NCBI GenBank assembly: GCA_019054805.1
Contig: JAHQIY010000019.1
Coordinates: forward strand, 712,001 to 776,000
DNA length: 64,000 bases
Direction of reading: 5' to 3'
Source: Brachionus manjavacas
Lineage: Eukaryota > Rotifera > Eurotatoria > Ploima > Brachionidae
Below, one piece after another: positions 1 through 9,910 of the stretch. The stretch's first letter is position 1. Each line of letters begins with the position of its first letter. The notes beneath the pieces are model-generated. The model made no database searches, was not told the origin of the DNA, and was given only the letters and a program-made list of their open reading frames with translations. A program made the translations under genes and the position numbers.

Positions 1-3000
1 CCGACTGAGGCCAAAAAGCCGACCACAATGGCCTGTGCCTTTTTTCAGATAAAAATTTAAAAAAAAAATTTTTTTAAAATTTTTATTTACTTGGGTTAGA
101 GCAAAATTGCCCAGAACAGCACTTAGAATGGTCGGTTTGTCTTTAATCTTTCCCAAGTTGACCTGGGTTGAGAAACGCGACGCCAATGTCATCTCCAAAT
201 TGCCTTTGAGACCAAGCAGTGCAGGTATGAGTGTAAAAATGGCTTTGATGTTTACGTAGAGAGGCCAGTGCTGAACGAATAGATTAAAATTTTGGTCCAT
301 GTCCGGTTTCAAGACTTACTGTCACTTTATCTAGAAACACGCCAGCGCCCACCATTCCGAAGCCGGCCATAAAGAACGGAAACAGTACTTGCAAAGCCAC
401 TGTGTACCAGCGTTCAACGGACGGCTTGTGAACTGACTCAGAAAGAATCGGAACTTGGGCATTATCTTGGAAAAAAGTGAGTTTTTTTCTAAGTTTATTT
501 TGAGCATTTTAAAATTAAATGGACATTTTTTAAATTTAATTTTATGTCAAATGATTTATGTTATAAAAAGAAAATTTTAAATTTTGAAAAAAAATTTAAA
601 ATGTTTAATTAATCTACCTTTTTAAAAATATTTATCCATTTGTTTTAAAAATTTTTTATACGACTAAGAAAATAGCCTTGTTAATCTTTATTAGTAATTT
701 CCTGAATTGATTGTAATAATTAATAGAAAAAAAATATTTAAAATATTTTTTTTAAATTTTTTTTAAATTTATATTCTTTACAATATTATTTAGTTAAGAA
801 TTTCAAATGGGGTCCTTTAAAAACAACACTTGTCAAAAATCAAACAGTCCAAGATTAAAATAAACTTCAGATTGTAATTTTCTGATGTTGCATTCGAGAG
901 AACTCCAGGAAAAGAATCAAAAAAAAGGAAAAGAAATGCTAGATTTTGTTGTTTTTTGATAAAAATTCTGGATCTTGCTAATTAATTTATCCCTAAATTT
1001 CAAACTTATTAAAAAAAATAGGATGTGTAAAACTATGTTTAATGATTTGGGACACTATACGCATAATTTAGATATCTATAGATTGAATACAAAAAGATTT
1101 AGGAGATTATTTTATTTTTGGAAAGAAATTTCCAGCTTTAATCTAAAAAATTTTAAAAATTTGTTTATGTTATATCAATTTTTACATAAAATAAAATTAA
1201 AAAATTCAATAATTATTTTTTTAAGTCCTTTTTGGAAAATTTAAAAAAAGTACAAGTCAAAATTTTTTCGAAAAGTCCATTATTTTATACTAAAGCTGGA
1301 GATTGCCTCATAAAAACAAAATAATCTCCTAATTCTTTTTTTATTCAGATGTCTTTGGATCACATTTAAAATAAAAAAAAAAACTTTATTCTTTATTGAA
1401 GTATCAAGTATTAAAAACCAGATAGTTTTATTGCGGACATAAGGCTGGAGTGCTTGAATCGTCATTTTAGAACAAAAAAATCACTTTTTTTTATTTTTTG
1501 AAGGTATTATATACAATGAATTAGGTAAATTCAATTAAAAAATAGTTACATTAATTTTCATAATTAGATATTGAGAAAATAAATGTTTTTTGGGTCTAGT
1601 GGAATTTGTGAACAATTGTACACGAAAAAATGTGAATATTTTGTTCACATAATCTCTGGTCACATATTTGGTGACCAAAATAGATAAATAAAAAAATTAA
1701 AAAAATTTTCGTGACCAGTTTTTATTTTTTGTGAGCATTAATTTTAGAAAAGTTTAATTTTAATGAAAAAAAAACTATATCAATGTCATTTTTTTAGTTT
1801 TTATGTTTTATTGCCATATTTTGGCAGATTTCAAATACAGTATCTTTGTTGATTTTTTGATCAGAATTTAAATCAATATCTGAAATTTTTTTAGCATTAA
1901 TTAACTGAGCCGCCCAACACTTAAAAACTCACAATAAAATTCTAGGAGGTTTTTTGAAATTGATTTGTAACATCCACAGCCAGAGCGTCTCCAAGTTGTT
2001 ATAGTTGTCGGTAAATTTTAAAATCAATATTTTAATTTTTCAACTTAAAATTTTTTTTTGAATTTTGAATTGAATGATGAAATCTAAACAAGAGTTGAAA
2101 TTTATTAGAAAATAGTGTTTTTTAATTATTGTCTGTTTTAAATTGTTTAAATTTAATTTTTTGAATCTAAAATTTTGTGAATTTTTTTTTTATGCGACCA
2201 GCTTATGGTCACCAAATATGTGACCAGAGACATTTTGGACTTGATACTCATGGTCACATTTTTTCGTGAACAATTGTTCACAAATTCCACTAGACCCTGT
2301 TTTTTTACAATAAAAATAAACAGATTATTTTTCGGAAAAATTATTTTTTTCAATTTTTTTTATTTGATTATTTGAGGAAAATTTACGTAAAAATTTTAAA
2401 ATATTTATTCTTTCTAATTTTTCAAAACACAGTTTAATATCAGAAATTTATTTTAGCATTTTTACACTATTAAAAATGCAAAACTCCAATGATAGTTTTA
2501 TTTATTTCAATGATCACCTTATAGAAGATGTAAAAAACTAAAAAAGTCCAAATTCAAACGAAAAAATTTTATTATGTAGTGTACTTAAAGATCGACGCTT
2601 GCGCATTTTTAATTTTGCACACTTTCTTTTTGAAAAAAAAAACTAAAAAATCTACATACTTGGGTCTATTGGCATAAGAGGCATCATGTCAATGTTTTCG
2701 TCATACTTGATGTTCGAGTCGAGTGAGGACTGACTGGAAGTTTTGGCGAGAGAGTCGGAGGGATTGAGGCGGTTGGCCTGGGGCAGAAGGCAGGCTGTAG
2801 AGTCAACGGGCTGAAGAGCAGCCGGGCTGCACATCTCCGAGACGATGTTCAGTGTTGGCACAATGGCTATAGACTCGGATTTTGTCTCAATTTTGTTTAT
2901 TGCTGTGTCCGACATGGTGCTTACGTCAACTGCTAAATTGCCGTTTGTGTTTACATTAGAGTCGAATTTGTTGAGTGAGCTTTTCGATTGAGAAGCATGC

Positions 3001-3020
3001 AAATTTATATGTATTTGAAA
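1..3020 (-). CDS. SLC41: SLC41-family magnesium transporter, 3' part (gene runs off left edge)
   Basis: Minus-strand gene read as four exons: 3020-2660, 465-320, 270-91 and 38-1 (cut by the window edge). Exon 3020-2660 encodes a Ser/Asn-rich cytosolic N-terminal region of about 120 residues. The next exons encode LQVLFPFFMAGFGMVGAGVF and then LIPALLGLKGNLEMTLASR. These match the first transmembrane helices and the conserved LLGLKGNLEMTLASR block of the MgtE-like SLC41 Mg2+ carriers of the plasma membrane. The last partial exon (AQAIVVGFLAS) also fits the family. Splice sites are GTATGT, GTAAGT and GTAAAT donors with phases 1, 0 and 0 that join in frame. The initiator codon is not seen; exon 3020-2660 appears to start at an acceptor (CTCAG), so a 5' exon should lie further right. 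The 2.2-kb intron carries a MITE. Family assignment is firm; the SLC41A1/A2/A3 subtype cannot be decided. Confidence 0.85.
1077..1356. repeat. Imperfect fold-back (inverted) repeat in the SLC41 intron
   Basis: A stretch at about 1077-1150 recurs as its reverse complement at about 1284-1356. Both arms contain TTAGGAGATTATTTT followed by a CCAGCTTTA motif. The arms are roughly 75% alike and separated by about 130 bp of A/T-rich sequence. No terminal target duplication is obvious. It may be an old MITE or a local inverted duplication. Short open frames in the arms are by-products of the repeat. Confidence 0.5.
1592..2297. mobile_element. hAT-like non-autonomous DNA transposon (MITE), 706 bp
   Basis: Terminal inverted repeats of about 90 bp begin GGGTCTAGTGGAATTTGTGA (1592 on) and are mirrored at about 2212-2297. 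Both ends carry the subterminal motifs GTGAACAATTGT and TCTGGTCACATATTTGGTGA. The element is flanked by an 8-bp direct repeat TGTTTTTT (1584-1591 and 2298-2305), the target-duplication length of hAT elements. The interior has no transposase. It lies in the SLC41 intron. T-richness of the 8-mer weakens the target-site call slightly. Confidence 0.75.
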
Positions 3021-4365
3021 CTGAGCGAAAAATTATTAATGCAAAACGATGAATATTTTATTTTGTCTTATGCTAGGTGCTCTAAAGATTAGAAGATAAG
3101 TTAGAGAAATATCGATTTTTAGCTTTGTGCCATCATGATTTATTTGCCTGAAATAAATAAAACTTGCGTTGTGTTGCAGTCACAGCAGCCTCAATTAATT
3201 CAAAAGAATATGTTAGTTTTTTTGCATTTAAAAGATAATAATTTCAAATTTATGAATGTTTTTCTAAGGGCATGCGCATTTTTTTTTGATACCGGTGTGA
3301 AAATTAAATTAGTTAAATTTTGAATGAAATGTGACAGCTGTATTGCCACGAACTAATCTTTGTCCGGATTGTCCATGATTCTTGGACAATTTTTGGACTG
3401 TGATAATTTAAAATTGGAAATGGACAAAGCTAACATTATGCTGTAAGAGGACTACTAATAAAAAAAATTAATTTTATTAACTTTTTATTTATTAATTAGA
3501 TAATATTTTTAAGTGATGTAATTCATTTTTTTAATGGTTTTCTTACTAATTCGGGATAAAAAAAATAAACTAATTTTTTAAAACTTTTATTAATTTTATT
3601 GATAACGGGTGTTCAATAAGTAATGGCCTTTTTTTTAGATTGAAAAAAAAAGTCAAAGGGCTATGATATTTTATACAGATAATTATTTAAGAAAAAAAAG
3701 CACAACAAAAAAAGAAATTTAAATTTTTTGTTTTTTTAGCCAGGGAAGCTGACCGATTATCAGCTTTTTTTGAAGGTTTTGAGACTGCGGTGTTGGTTTC
3801 CAGAGCAGAGTTTTTCTTTCAACTCTATCACTTTTAGTTTTTCAACTGCTTCCATTATTTTTGTATGTTTTTTTTACTTTTAGTTAGATAATTTGCATAG
3901 AGGGGGTGTTTCTCATTTATAGGACTTTTATTTAGATAAAAATTTTGATTATTAAAAATGATAGAATTTCAATATACTTTAACTTATTTCCTAATCATTT
4001 TGATTGATGAAAACCGCAGAAAAATTCATAAAAAATTTAAAAATAAAAACAAAAAAATTTTACTAGAATACAATTTTATTAAAATTAGAAAACATATTAT
4101 ATTTAGCCCATTATAAAAAGTTTTACTAATTAAGTAGAATAATTTCTCATTCACTCCAAGATATTTTAAATAAAACATAAAATCCTAATAGCTTACTTGT
4201 ATTGGGTCTCTGCTTTTTCACTTATGACGTTTTGCGAATATACATAAGAAAAATATTTTGTACATATAAAAATAAATTTTACTTAAATTCTAGCAAAATG
4301 TACACTTATTTCTAATTTGAAGTTTAAATTCTTAAATCTTACTTATGATAAGTAAAATATACATA
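3021..4365. other. AT-rich intergenic spacer with weak transposon traces
   Basis: No gene that I can support. At about 3605-3628 the sequence GGGTGTTCAATAAGTAATGG resembles a mariner end, but no matching second end was found. A 31-codon minus-strand frame at 3855-3760 (starting MEAVEKLKVIELKEKL) is coding-like but isolated. The rest is A/T-rich spacer. Confidence 0.4.
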
Positions 4366-4715
4366 CAGTGGTGTTCCGGATTTAGTAATTTACGATAATT
4401 AAAAAAAAATAGTAAATTTACCGAATTTTACGTAATATGTTGTTAATTTACGTAAATTTACAAAAGTAAAAAAACGTAAATTTACTAGATTTTACGTAAA
4501 ATTTGGTAAATTTCGATCACTTTACGTAAATTTATGTAAAAAAAAATGTCCAAAAAAATGATCTATTTTTAGGTAGCGTTTATTTTCACACATTTTATGG
4601 ATAAATAAACAAAAATTGATACACACAAAAAGTGGATGTGGATTTGAAATTTTTTTATTTATTTAGACACAAGTTGTATTAAAAAATAAAAAAAAATAAG
4701 ATTAACAAATTTAGA

Positions 4716-5108
4716 TTAATTAATTAGAGTTACAATTAGCACAAAGCCATTTTTTAATCTTAGGAGCATAAGCTTTTTAACACATTTTAAATGAAAATAA
4801 TTATTACAAGAACTACAAACGATAAACTTAGAGTCGCAAGATAAAGAACAAGAGTTGCAAGAATTTAATTGACCATGTGATCTTAATGCTGATAATGTAT
4901 TTTGCAACATTAAGAGAGCATCACTAGTGAAGAAACTTGAAACTAAAGAAGATATTTCATTATTTTCATTCACAAAAGCACAACTAAGTACACTAGGATT
5001 AATTTTCGAAGGTATTACTTGTATATGCTCTTCATCGACGACACGCTCTTTTGAAATGAAACTATCTACACTTGGCTTATTATATTGAGTGAATTTATTT
5101 AAACACAA
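4716..5108 (-). pseudogene. Transposon-encoded protein fragment with PHD-like zinc finger
   Basis: A 130-codon minus-strand frame inside the TA-flanked element. Its C-terminal third has the spacing CNSCSLSC...CSSCNNYFHLKC, a PHD-type zinc-finger array often found at the end of transposase proteins. After the HLKC the frame reads hydrophobic sequence. The next frame there gives IKKWLCANCNSN followed by a stop, which would supply the missing W-x-C-x2-C of a PHD finger. So a small indel near 4770 has probably broken the protein. The N-terminal codons lie in the nested inverted repeat. No DDE catalytic core remains. Confidence 0.55.
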
Positions 5109-5352
5109 ATTGTGGATAAATATTTTATATGTTCTTATTCAAGCTTATTCCTAATTAATTGATTTGATGAGCTTCAATTATATTTTTTTGATGGATTTCA
5201 ATGTAAAGAATAAACAAAAAAATATTGTCAATTTGTGGCTAAATAACTAATTATTTTATATACACAAGAAAATTTTTTTGTTTATTTACAGGTAAATTGT
5301 GTGCGATAAAACAAGATATTTATCCACAATTTGTGTTTAAATAAATTCACTC
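5090..5352. repeat. Nested inverted repeat (37-bp arms) inside the 4.37-5.80 kb transposon
   Basis: The arm GTGAATTTATTTAAACACAA... at about 5090-5127 is repeated exactly as its reverse complement at about 5315-5352, with about 190 bp between. It could be a small element inserted within the larger transposon. Just outside it (5366-5397) is ACCGAGCAAATGCTCCATCA, which resembles the 3' tail of the LINE family seen at 37.4 and 46.4 kb. No clear target duplication was found. Confidence 0.5.
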
Positions 5353-5886
5353 CTATTTTTATCTATTTTTTACCGAGCAAATGCTCCATCAGAATAAAAA
5401 CATTTGAAAAATCTAAAAAATGTAAATAAAAATTTTTTTTCAAATTAATTTAAAATTTTAATTAATCATTTTTTACCATTTTTTACCATTAAATTGATTA
5501 CATTTTACCAAAATTTACGTAAATTATGGTAATTTTTTTTTTTCATAATTTTGAATATAAATATTGATAACAAAAATTTCTTTTTTTTTAAAAAGTGCCA
5601 AATAATTTCAATTTTTTGGACATTTAATTTTTACATAAATTTACGTAAAATGATCGAAATTTACCAAATTTTACGTAAAATCTAGTAAATTTACGTTTTT
5701 TTACTTTTGTAAATTTACATAAATTAACAATATATTACGTAAAATTCGGTAAATTTACTATTTTTTTTTAATTATCGTAAATTACTAAATCCGGAACACC
5801 ACTGTATATAAATAAAAACACACTTATAAAAATTAAAGCAAACATAGAGTTTAGAAAATAATACAACACTAAACAAAAAGTTTAAA

Positions 5887-6231
5887 ATGGAAAATGAAAC
5901 ATCATCGCAGAGTTCACAAAACTCTTCAACAAGAAGTCTTGAATGGGATTTTCTTAAAGAGTTCAATGACGAGAGTGATTTGGATAAGTCTTTGGTGACA
6001 TAAGTTCCATACAATACTGTACGTTCTTCTCATTCAAAAACAAATTGTAACCTCAAAGTTGTGTGTAAATTGGATCGAAAGATTTCTATAGAAATTTCAT
6101 TTGTAAACACGCGTTGGCATTGGCAGTAAAATTAAAACTCAAACTAAAAGATTTTATTCAAGAGGATTTGTTCGCCACTCGAGCTAAACCTGGCAAAAAG
6201 AAAACAAAGTCAAATCCATTAAGTTATGATT
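5887..6231 (+). pseudogene. Relic of a transposon protein gene (BED-finger-like start, basic end)
   Basis: Begins with an ATG frame MENETSSQSSQNSSTRSLEW, continuing DFLKEFNDE, then a stop. The W-x-F-L-K-E-F pattern resembles the start of a BED zinc finger in hAT-type transposases. About 200 bp later a separate frame ends with RAKPGKKKTKSNPLSYD and a stop, a basic tail typical of such proteins. In between the frame is broken several times and the catalytic domain is missing. I read it as an internally deleted, decayed copy; a wholly different origin is possible. Confidence 0.35.
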
Positions 6232-6851
6232 AAACCAATTTAAAATAATTTTATTTGTGTCACTTTTTATATTTTTTTACATTCATATGGTTTTTTATAC
6301 ATTTAAATAAAGAACTTTACAACAAACTAGATACTTTTACTTTATTGTAAAAAGATCTTACGTATATTTAAATATTCTTATGTAAATTTGCATGTTGTTG
6401 TAAGTGTCAATAACCAGACCCACTTGAATTTAATTAATTTTGTTTTAATGTAGTGCATCTTTACTTATCAGATTGAAAAAAATAGACCAAAATAAAACTA
6501 ATTAAATTAAAATAGATAAATAAGCAAGTTGATTTAGAACAACTTAAAGCTTTCCGGTTCTAAAAGCGATTAGAGCCGTAAAATGATCGGCAATCGACCG
6601 ATCAAGCTCTAAATGCTTTACTCAGGAAAAACTTAAAACAAAAAATGAAAAAGAGCATTTGTTTTAATTAAAACAGTCCACTTATGTAGACAAAAAGAAT
6701 TTTGTCAAACGCCTTGATTAAAAATAAACAAATCCTAAATAAGACTATTATCTCATTTAGTTAAAATTCCCAACAAAAATATGGTTTATTTATCATTGGG
6801 TTAATAAATCAAGCTTGAAGTAAATATAAAAAGAAGCACACACGGCTTTAG

Positions 6852-7394
6852 ATGGAAACAAATTTCAAAAAAATGAATTCTTTAACTGAAAATAACTCGG
6901 CATCTAGGCCCAATTTGACCGTGACAAAATCAGAATCAGAAAAGGTTAAATTTTGCCAATCACTCATATCACAATTGGCTCGTAAACACACGCACCAGTT
7001 TTTCATTATACTGCCTGATGATGCCGGCGACATGGACAGCAAGCCAGTGGTCATCCGAGCTACCATCAGCAAGTCTAAGCGAAAGAACTTCGAACAGTCA
7101 CTAATCAAAATCAGCCAACACATGTCACAGAAATACGAAATCAAAGTGAGATCCAGGGTCGAGGACCAGCCGTTTTCTATGGACCCCACCGTTTCTCATC
7201 CAGTCTCTAATTCTCTAATTAGCACAAGCACAAGCTTTTCTTCTAGCTGCACTGTGAATAAATCGACTAGAGGAAAGAACACAGTTCAAACATTGAGTGT
7301 GCCAAGTTCGGACATGATCGAACCGATGAGAAAACAAGCTGCTCCTCGCATTTACAAATTTCACAAGAGCTTCAATCTTGACTTAATGGCATGA
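6852..7394 (+). CDS. Uncharacterised 180-aa protein
   Basis: Intact single-exon frame from ATG 6852 to TGA 7394, with base composition clearly richer in G/C than its surroundings. A TATA-like AAATATAAAAAG lies about 20-30 bp upstream and AATAAA signals follow the stop. Residues 35-100 form a compact-looking block (FFIILPDD..., PVVIRATISKSKRKNFEQSL). The rest is Ser/Thr-rich and probably disordered. There is no signal peptide or membrane segment. I do not recognise a family; the block slightly recalls small beta-grasp domains such as doublecortin, but this is not a call. A second Met 7 codons on could also serve as the start. Confidence 0.65.
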   Translation: METNFKKMNSLTENNSASRPNLTVTKSESEKVKFCQSLISQLARKHTHQFFIILPDDAGDMDSKPVVIRATISKSKRKNFEQSLIKISQHMSQKYEIKVRSRVEDQPFSMDPTVSHPVSNSLISTSTSFSSSCTVNKSTRGKNTVQTLSVPSSDMIEPMRKQAAPRIYKFHKSFNLDLMA

Positions 7395-7650
7395 AATTCA
7401 ATTAAAAAAAATTCTATCTTTTTTTTTAAATAAATAATTTTGTTAGACAATTTTTTGTACCATAGAGCGAAACGGCTTTTGGGCTGATTCTAGATAGGAA
7501 GACTTTTTAAAATAGCCCAGGGTGTTGAGCTTAAATTGACAAATGCGTAAAAGTTCTAAAAATAAGGATATGATTTATCGAAAGACTAAAATAAGTCGCC
7601 TTGACCAATCTTATGTAATTATAGAGGGGAAACTAAATTGACCAAATAAT

Positions 7651-7660
7651 TATATAAATA
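7651..7660 (+). promoter_or_regulatory. TATA box of the Met/Gln/Pro-rich gene
   Basis: TATATAAATA lies 55 bp before the ATG at 7715. A similar spacing is seen at other intact genes in the window (55103-55110 and 60717-60724), which supports its use. Confidence 0.5.
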
Positions 7661-7714
7661 CTAGATTGCAATTAGGCACATTCTTAAATTTGAATTTAAT
7701 TGTAAATTTTTGAG

Positions 7715-8188
7715 ATGGGTTCCAAATCGAGCAGAAATGACAGAGAAGTACCAATGATGTCGCCAATGATGATGCAGCAGCCACAAATGATGCCACAAAT
7801 GATGCCACAAATGATGCCACAAATGATGCAGCAGCCACAAATGATGCCACAGCAGCAGCCTCAAATGCAAATGGTGCCCATATCACCTCAAGCACTTCCG
7901 CAAATACAGGCCGCCTTCCAGCCTCAGATGCCGAGCCCGCAAATGGTACAAATGCCACAAATTCCAATGCAGATGCCCCAGATGCCTCAAATGCCAATGC
8001 AGCCAAGCATGATGCAATCCCCAATGACCAGCCAGTCGATGCCGGTAGACTGGAGTCAATGGCACATGCCGCAGCCCCAACACCAGCAGCATCCTCAAGC
8101 TTACCCCACAGAGCAATATGCCACTCCACTAAGGCCCGCCAAGCTCAAGGTCTACAACTATCCACCTCAGCCCATGCGGACAAATTAA
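7715..8188 (+). CDS. Met/Gln/Pro-rich low-complexity protein, probably N-myristoylated
   Basis: Single-exon frame of 157 residues from ATG 7715. The N-terminus MGSKSSRN fits the myristoylation rule (Gly2, small residue at 6), so the protein may be attached to a membrane. Residues 14-50 are tandem PQMMPQMM repeats, followed by a long Met/Gln/Pro-rich stretch and a Tyr/Pro-rich tail. There is no folded domain that I recognise. It follows the 6852-7394 gene in the same orientation with about 320 bp between, and has its own TATA box. The opposite strand is also open through the repeat, but that is a by-product of the biased composition. Confidence 0.7.
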   Translation: MGSKSSRNDREVPMMSPMMMQQPQMMPQMMPQMMPQMMQQPQMMPQQQPQMQMVPISPQALPQIQAAFQPQMPSPQMVQMPQIPMQMPQMPQMPMQPSMMQSPMTSQSMPVDWSQWHMPQPQHQQHPQAYPTEQYATPLRPAKLKVYNYPPQPMRTN

Positions 8189-8814
8189 ACTCTAAAAATG
8201 TTGCTTATTGAAATCAGTTTTTTTGAAATGTGACCAAGTGGTCAAATTATTTGTGGTCAGTTTTTTTTCTTGGTCATTAGCATGTGATCAGAGATCTATT
8301 ATTAATTTTTTAATGAGCTAAAAAATAAAATCTCAAAAAATTAACTTTATTGTAAAATAAAGGTCCGATTGAGAGCTAAAATTTTTTTGTCTCTTCTTCT
8401 AATAGTTAAATTTTTTAAATTCAAAAATTTTATTTCTAATAAATAATAATGAAAAGTTAAAGTGGAAATCCGACTGATTTTGAAGTTCATGTTTATCATT
8501 TCAGCGAGAAGATTTTATGATTCCGATAAAAATAATTCAATAATTCAATTTTTAGAAAACTATCAAATAATTAAATTTTTTTAAAGGAAATATTTTGAAT
8601 ATTATCCTGTTTGATATTTTTATTAATAAAGCCATTTAATTGTTGAGGCTTTTTTTGCTTTAAGATTTATTCTTCTATTCCTGAAACTGAACGATCTTAA
8701 TTAGAAACTTAACGAGATATTGTCCCTGATTTTATCAATTTTTTACTCAAGATCTTAATCCGGTTCATCTCCTGGGGAAGAAATACTTTTATGACCGAAC
8801 TTTATTAAATTAAA
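8189..8814. other. AT-rich spacer
   Basis: I see no gene, RNA or element ends here apart from scattered GTGACCA/GGTCA words like those in the local MITEs. Confidence 0.4.
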
Positions 8815-9796
8815 GAAATACGGAACTTAACATTGAACCTCAATTTACCAAAGTAACAAAATTAATTTACCGGATTTTACCAGAATTTACGTAAAATTAC
8901 CGCATTATGCGTAAATTTTTGTAAAAAGTATAAATTCCAAAAAATACTAACTTTTTTGAGAATTTTGACATTTGTTGACTAAAAATTTTTTGAGCCTGAA
9001 TTCGGAAAAAAAATTACTTTTTTTAGCCGGATATCTTAAATGGTAGATTGGTCTTTCCGAGAGCTGAATTGTGGTTTCACCAACACTTCTTTTATAAATT
9101 TAAAAAATATTGTTTGAATAAATCGCTTTTTAGTAATTAATCTCTGGCGATAATATTTGAGTCGTTTCTTTTAAATAAAGATTAAATCTCCCCCAAAGTC
9201 TCCCGATTTAAATCCCATTGAACTTATGTGGAACGAGTTAAAACAGCATGTAAGGAAGAGAGTGATTTTATCCGAAGCTGATGCCCAAATGGCGGTCAAA
9301 GATTTCGAAAAATCTTTAACGCTAGAAAAATACCAAAATTATAAATAATTATAAATCTTCTAAACAAGGTTTTTATTTTCAATTTAATCTTTAAAAAAAA
9401 TATTAATATAAATTAAGATAATTACAGTGCTTATAGAAAACTTGAAGATTGGTCGAATCACTGAATCATATTAAGAAGCTTATAATTGAACATTTTTTAC
9501 TTTAGTGTTTTTGTTTAAAATTTACTTTTTTCAAAATTTGCACAAAATTTACTGTTTTTTACTAAAAATTACCATATTCAAACAAAATTCCAAGTAAAAT
9601 TACCTGAAAAAAAGTAATTTTTTTTTTCCGAATTCAGGCTCAAAAAATGTCAAAATTCTCAAAAAAGTTAGTATTTTTTGAAATTTTTACTTTTTACAAA
9701 AATTTACGTAATATCGGGTAATTTACGTAAAATTACCCGATATTACGCAATTTCACGTAAAATTACGTAAAAACAAAAAATCATAGCACTACTGTA
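8815..9796. mobile_element. Decayed Tc1/mariner element, about 980 bp
   Basis: The right end reads CTACTG followed by TA (9795-9796), so inward it is TACAGTAGTGCTATG, a Tc1/mariner-type terminus. About 150-200 bp of inverted repeat links 8820-9015 with 9615-9790; both arms hold GAGCCTGAATTCGG and ACTAACTTTTTTGAGAATTT. The left outermost bases have decayed. Arms are rich in ACGTAAATT words like the element at 4366-5804, so the two are probably related. The interior holds the end of a mariner-type transposase. Confidence 0.65.
9181..9348 (+). pseudogene. Tc1/mariner transposase C-terminal fragment
   Basis: The frame reads PPKSPDLNPIELMWNELKQH and continues for about 35 codons to TAA at 9346-9348. 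SPDLNPIE-x-MW is the diagnostic motif around the third catalytic acid of Tc1/mariner DDE/D transposases. Upstream the frame is blocked by a stop at 9172-9174 and the rest of the enzyme is gone, so this is a dead remnant. Confidence 0.8.
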
Positions 9797-9910
9797 AATG
9801 CAATTTTTTCAGTAAAATTTTCATATTTTTTCATTTTTGCTTTTGAAAAGATTCAAAAATAAACATTTTAAATTTTACGTAAAATTAAATTTTAATATAG
9901 GTAAAAACTA

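Larger units (their letters stand above)
4366..5804. mobile_element. Tc1/mariner-pogo type DNA transposon with about 200-bp TIRs
   Basis: Both ends read TACAGTGGTGTTCCGGATTT inward, so the element starts CAGTGGTG and is flanked by TA on each side (4364-4365, 5805-5806), the hallmark target site of Tc1/mariner/pogo. The inverted repeats extend about 190-200 bp and contain many TTTACGTAAA-like palindromes. The 1.44-kb interior keeps only a C-terminal zinc-finger fragment and a second, nested inverted repeat, so the copy is internally deleted and non-autonomous. Confidence 0.8.

Noticed and set aside
3760..3855. 31-codon minus-strand frame MEAVEKLKVIELKEKL..., similar to the start of a SAP-type motif
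   Set aside because: Too short, with no splice sites to neighbouring exons and no second supporting block.
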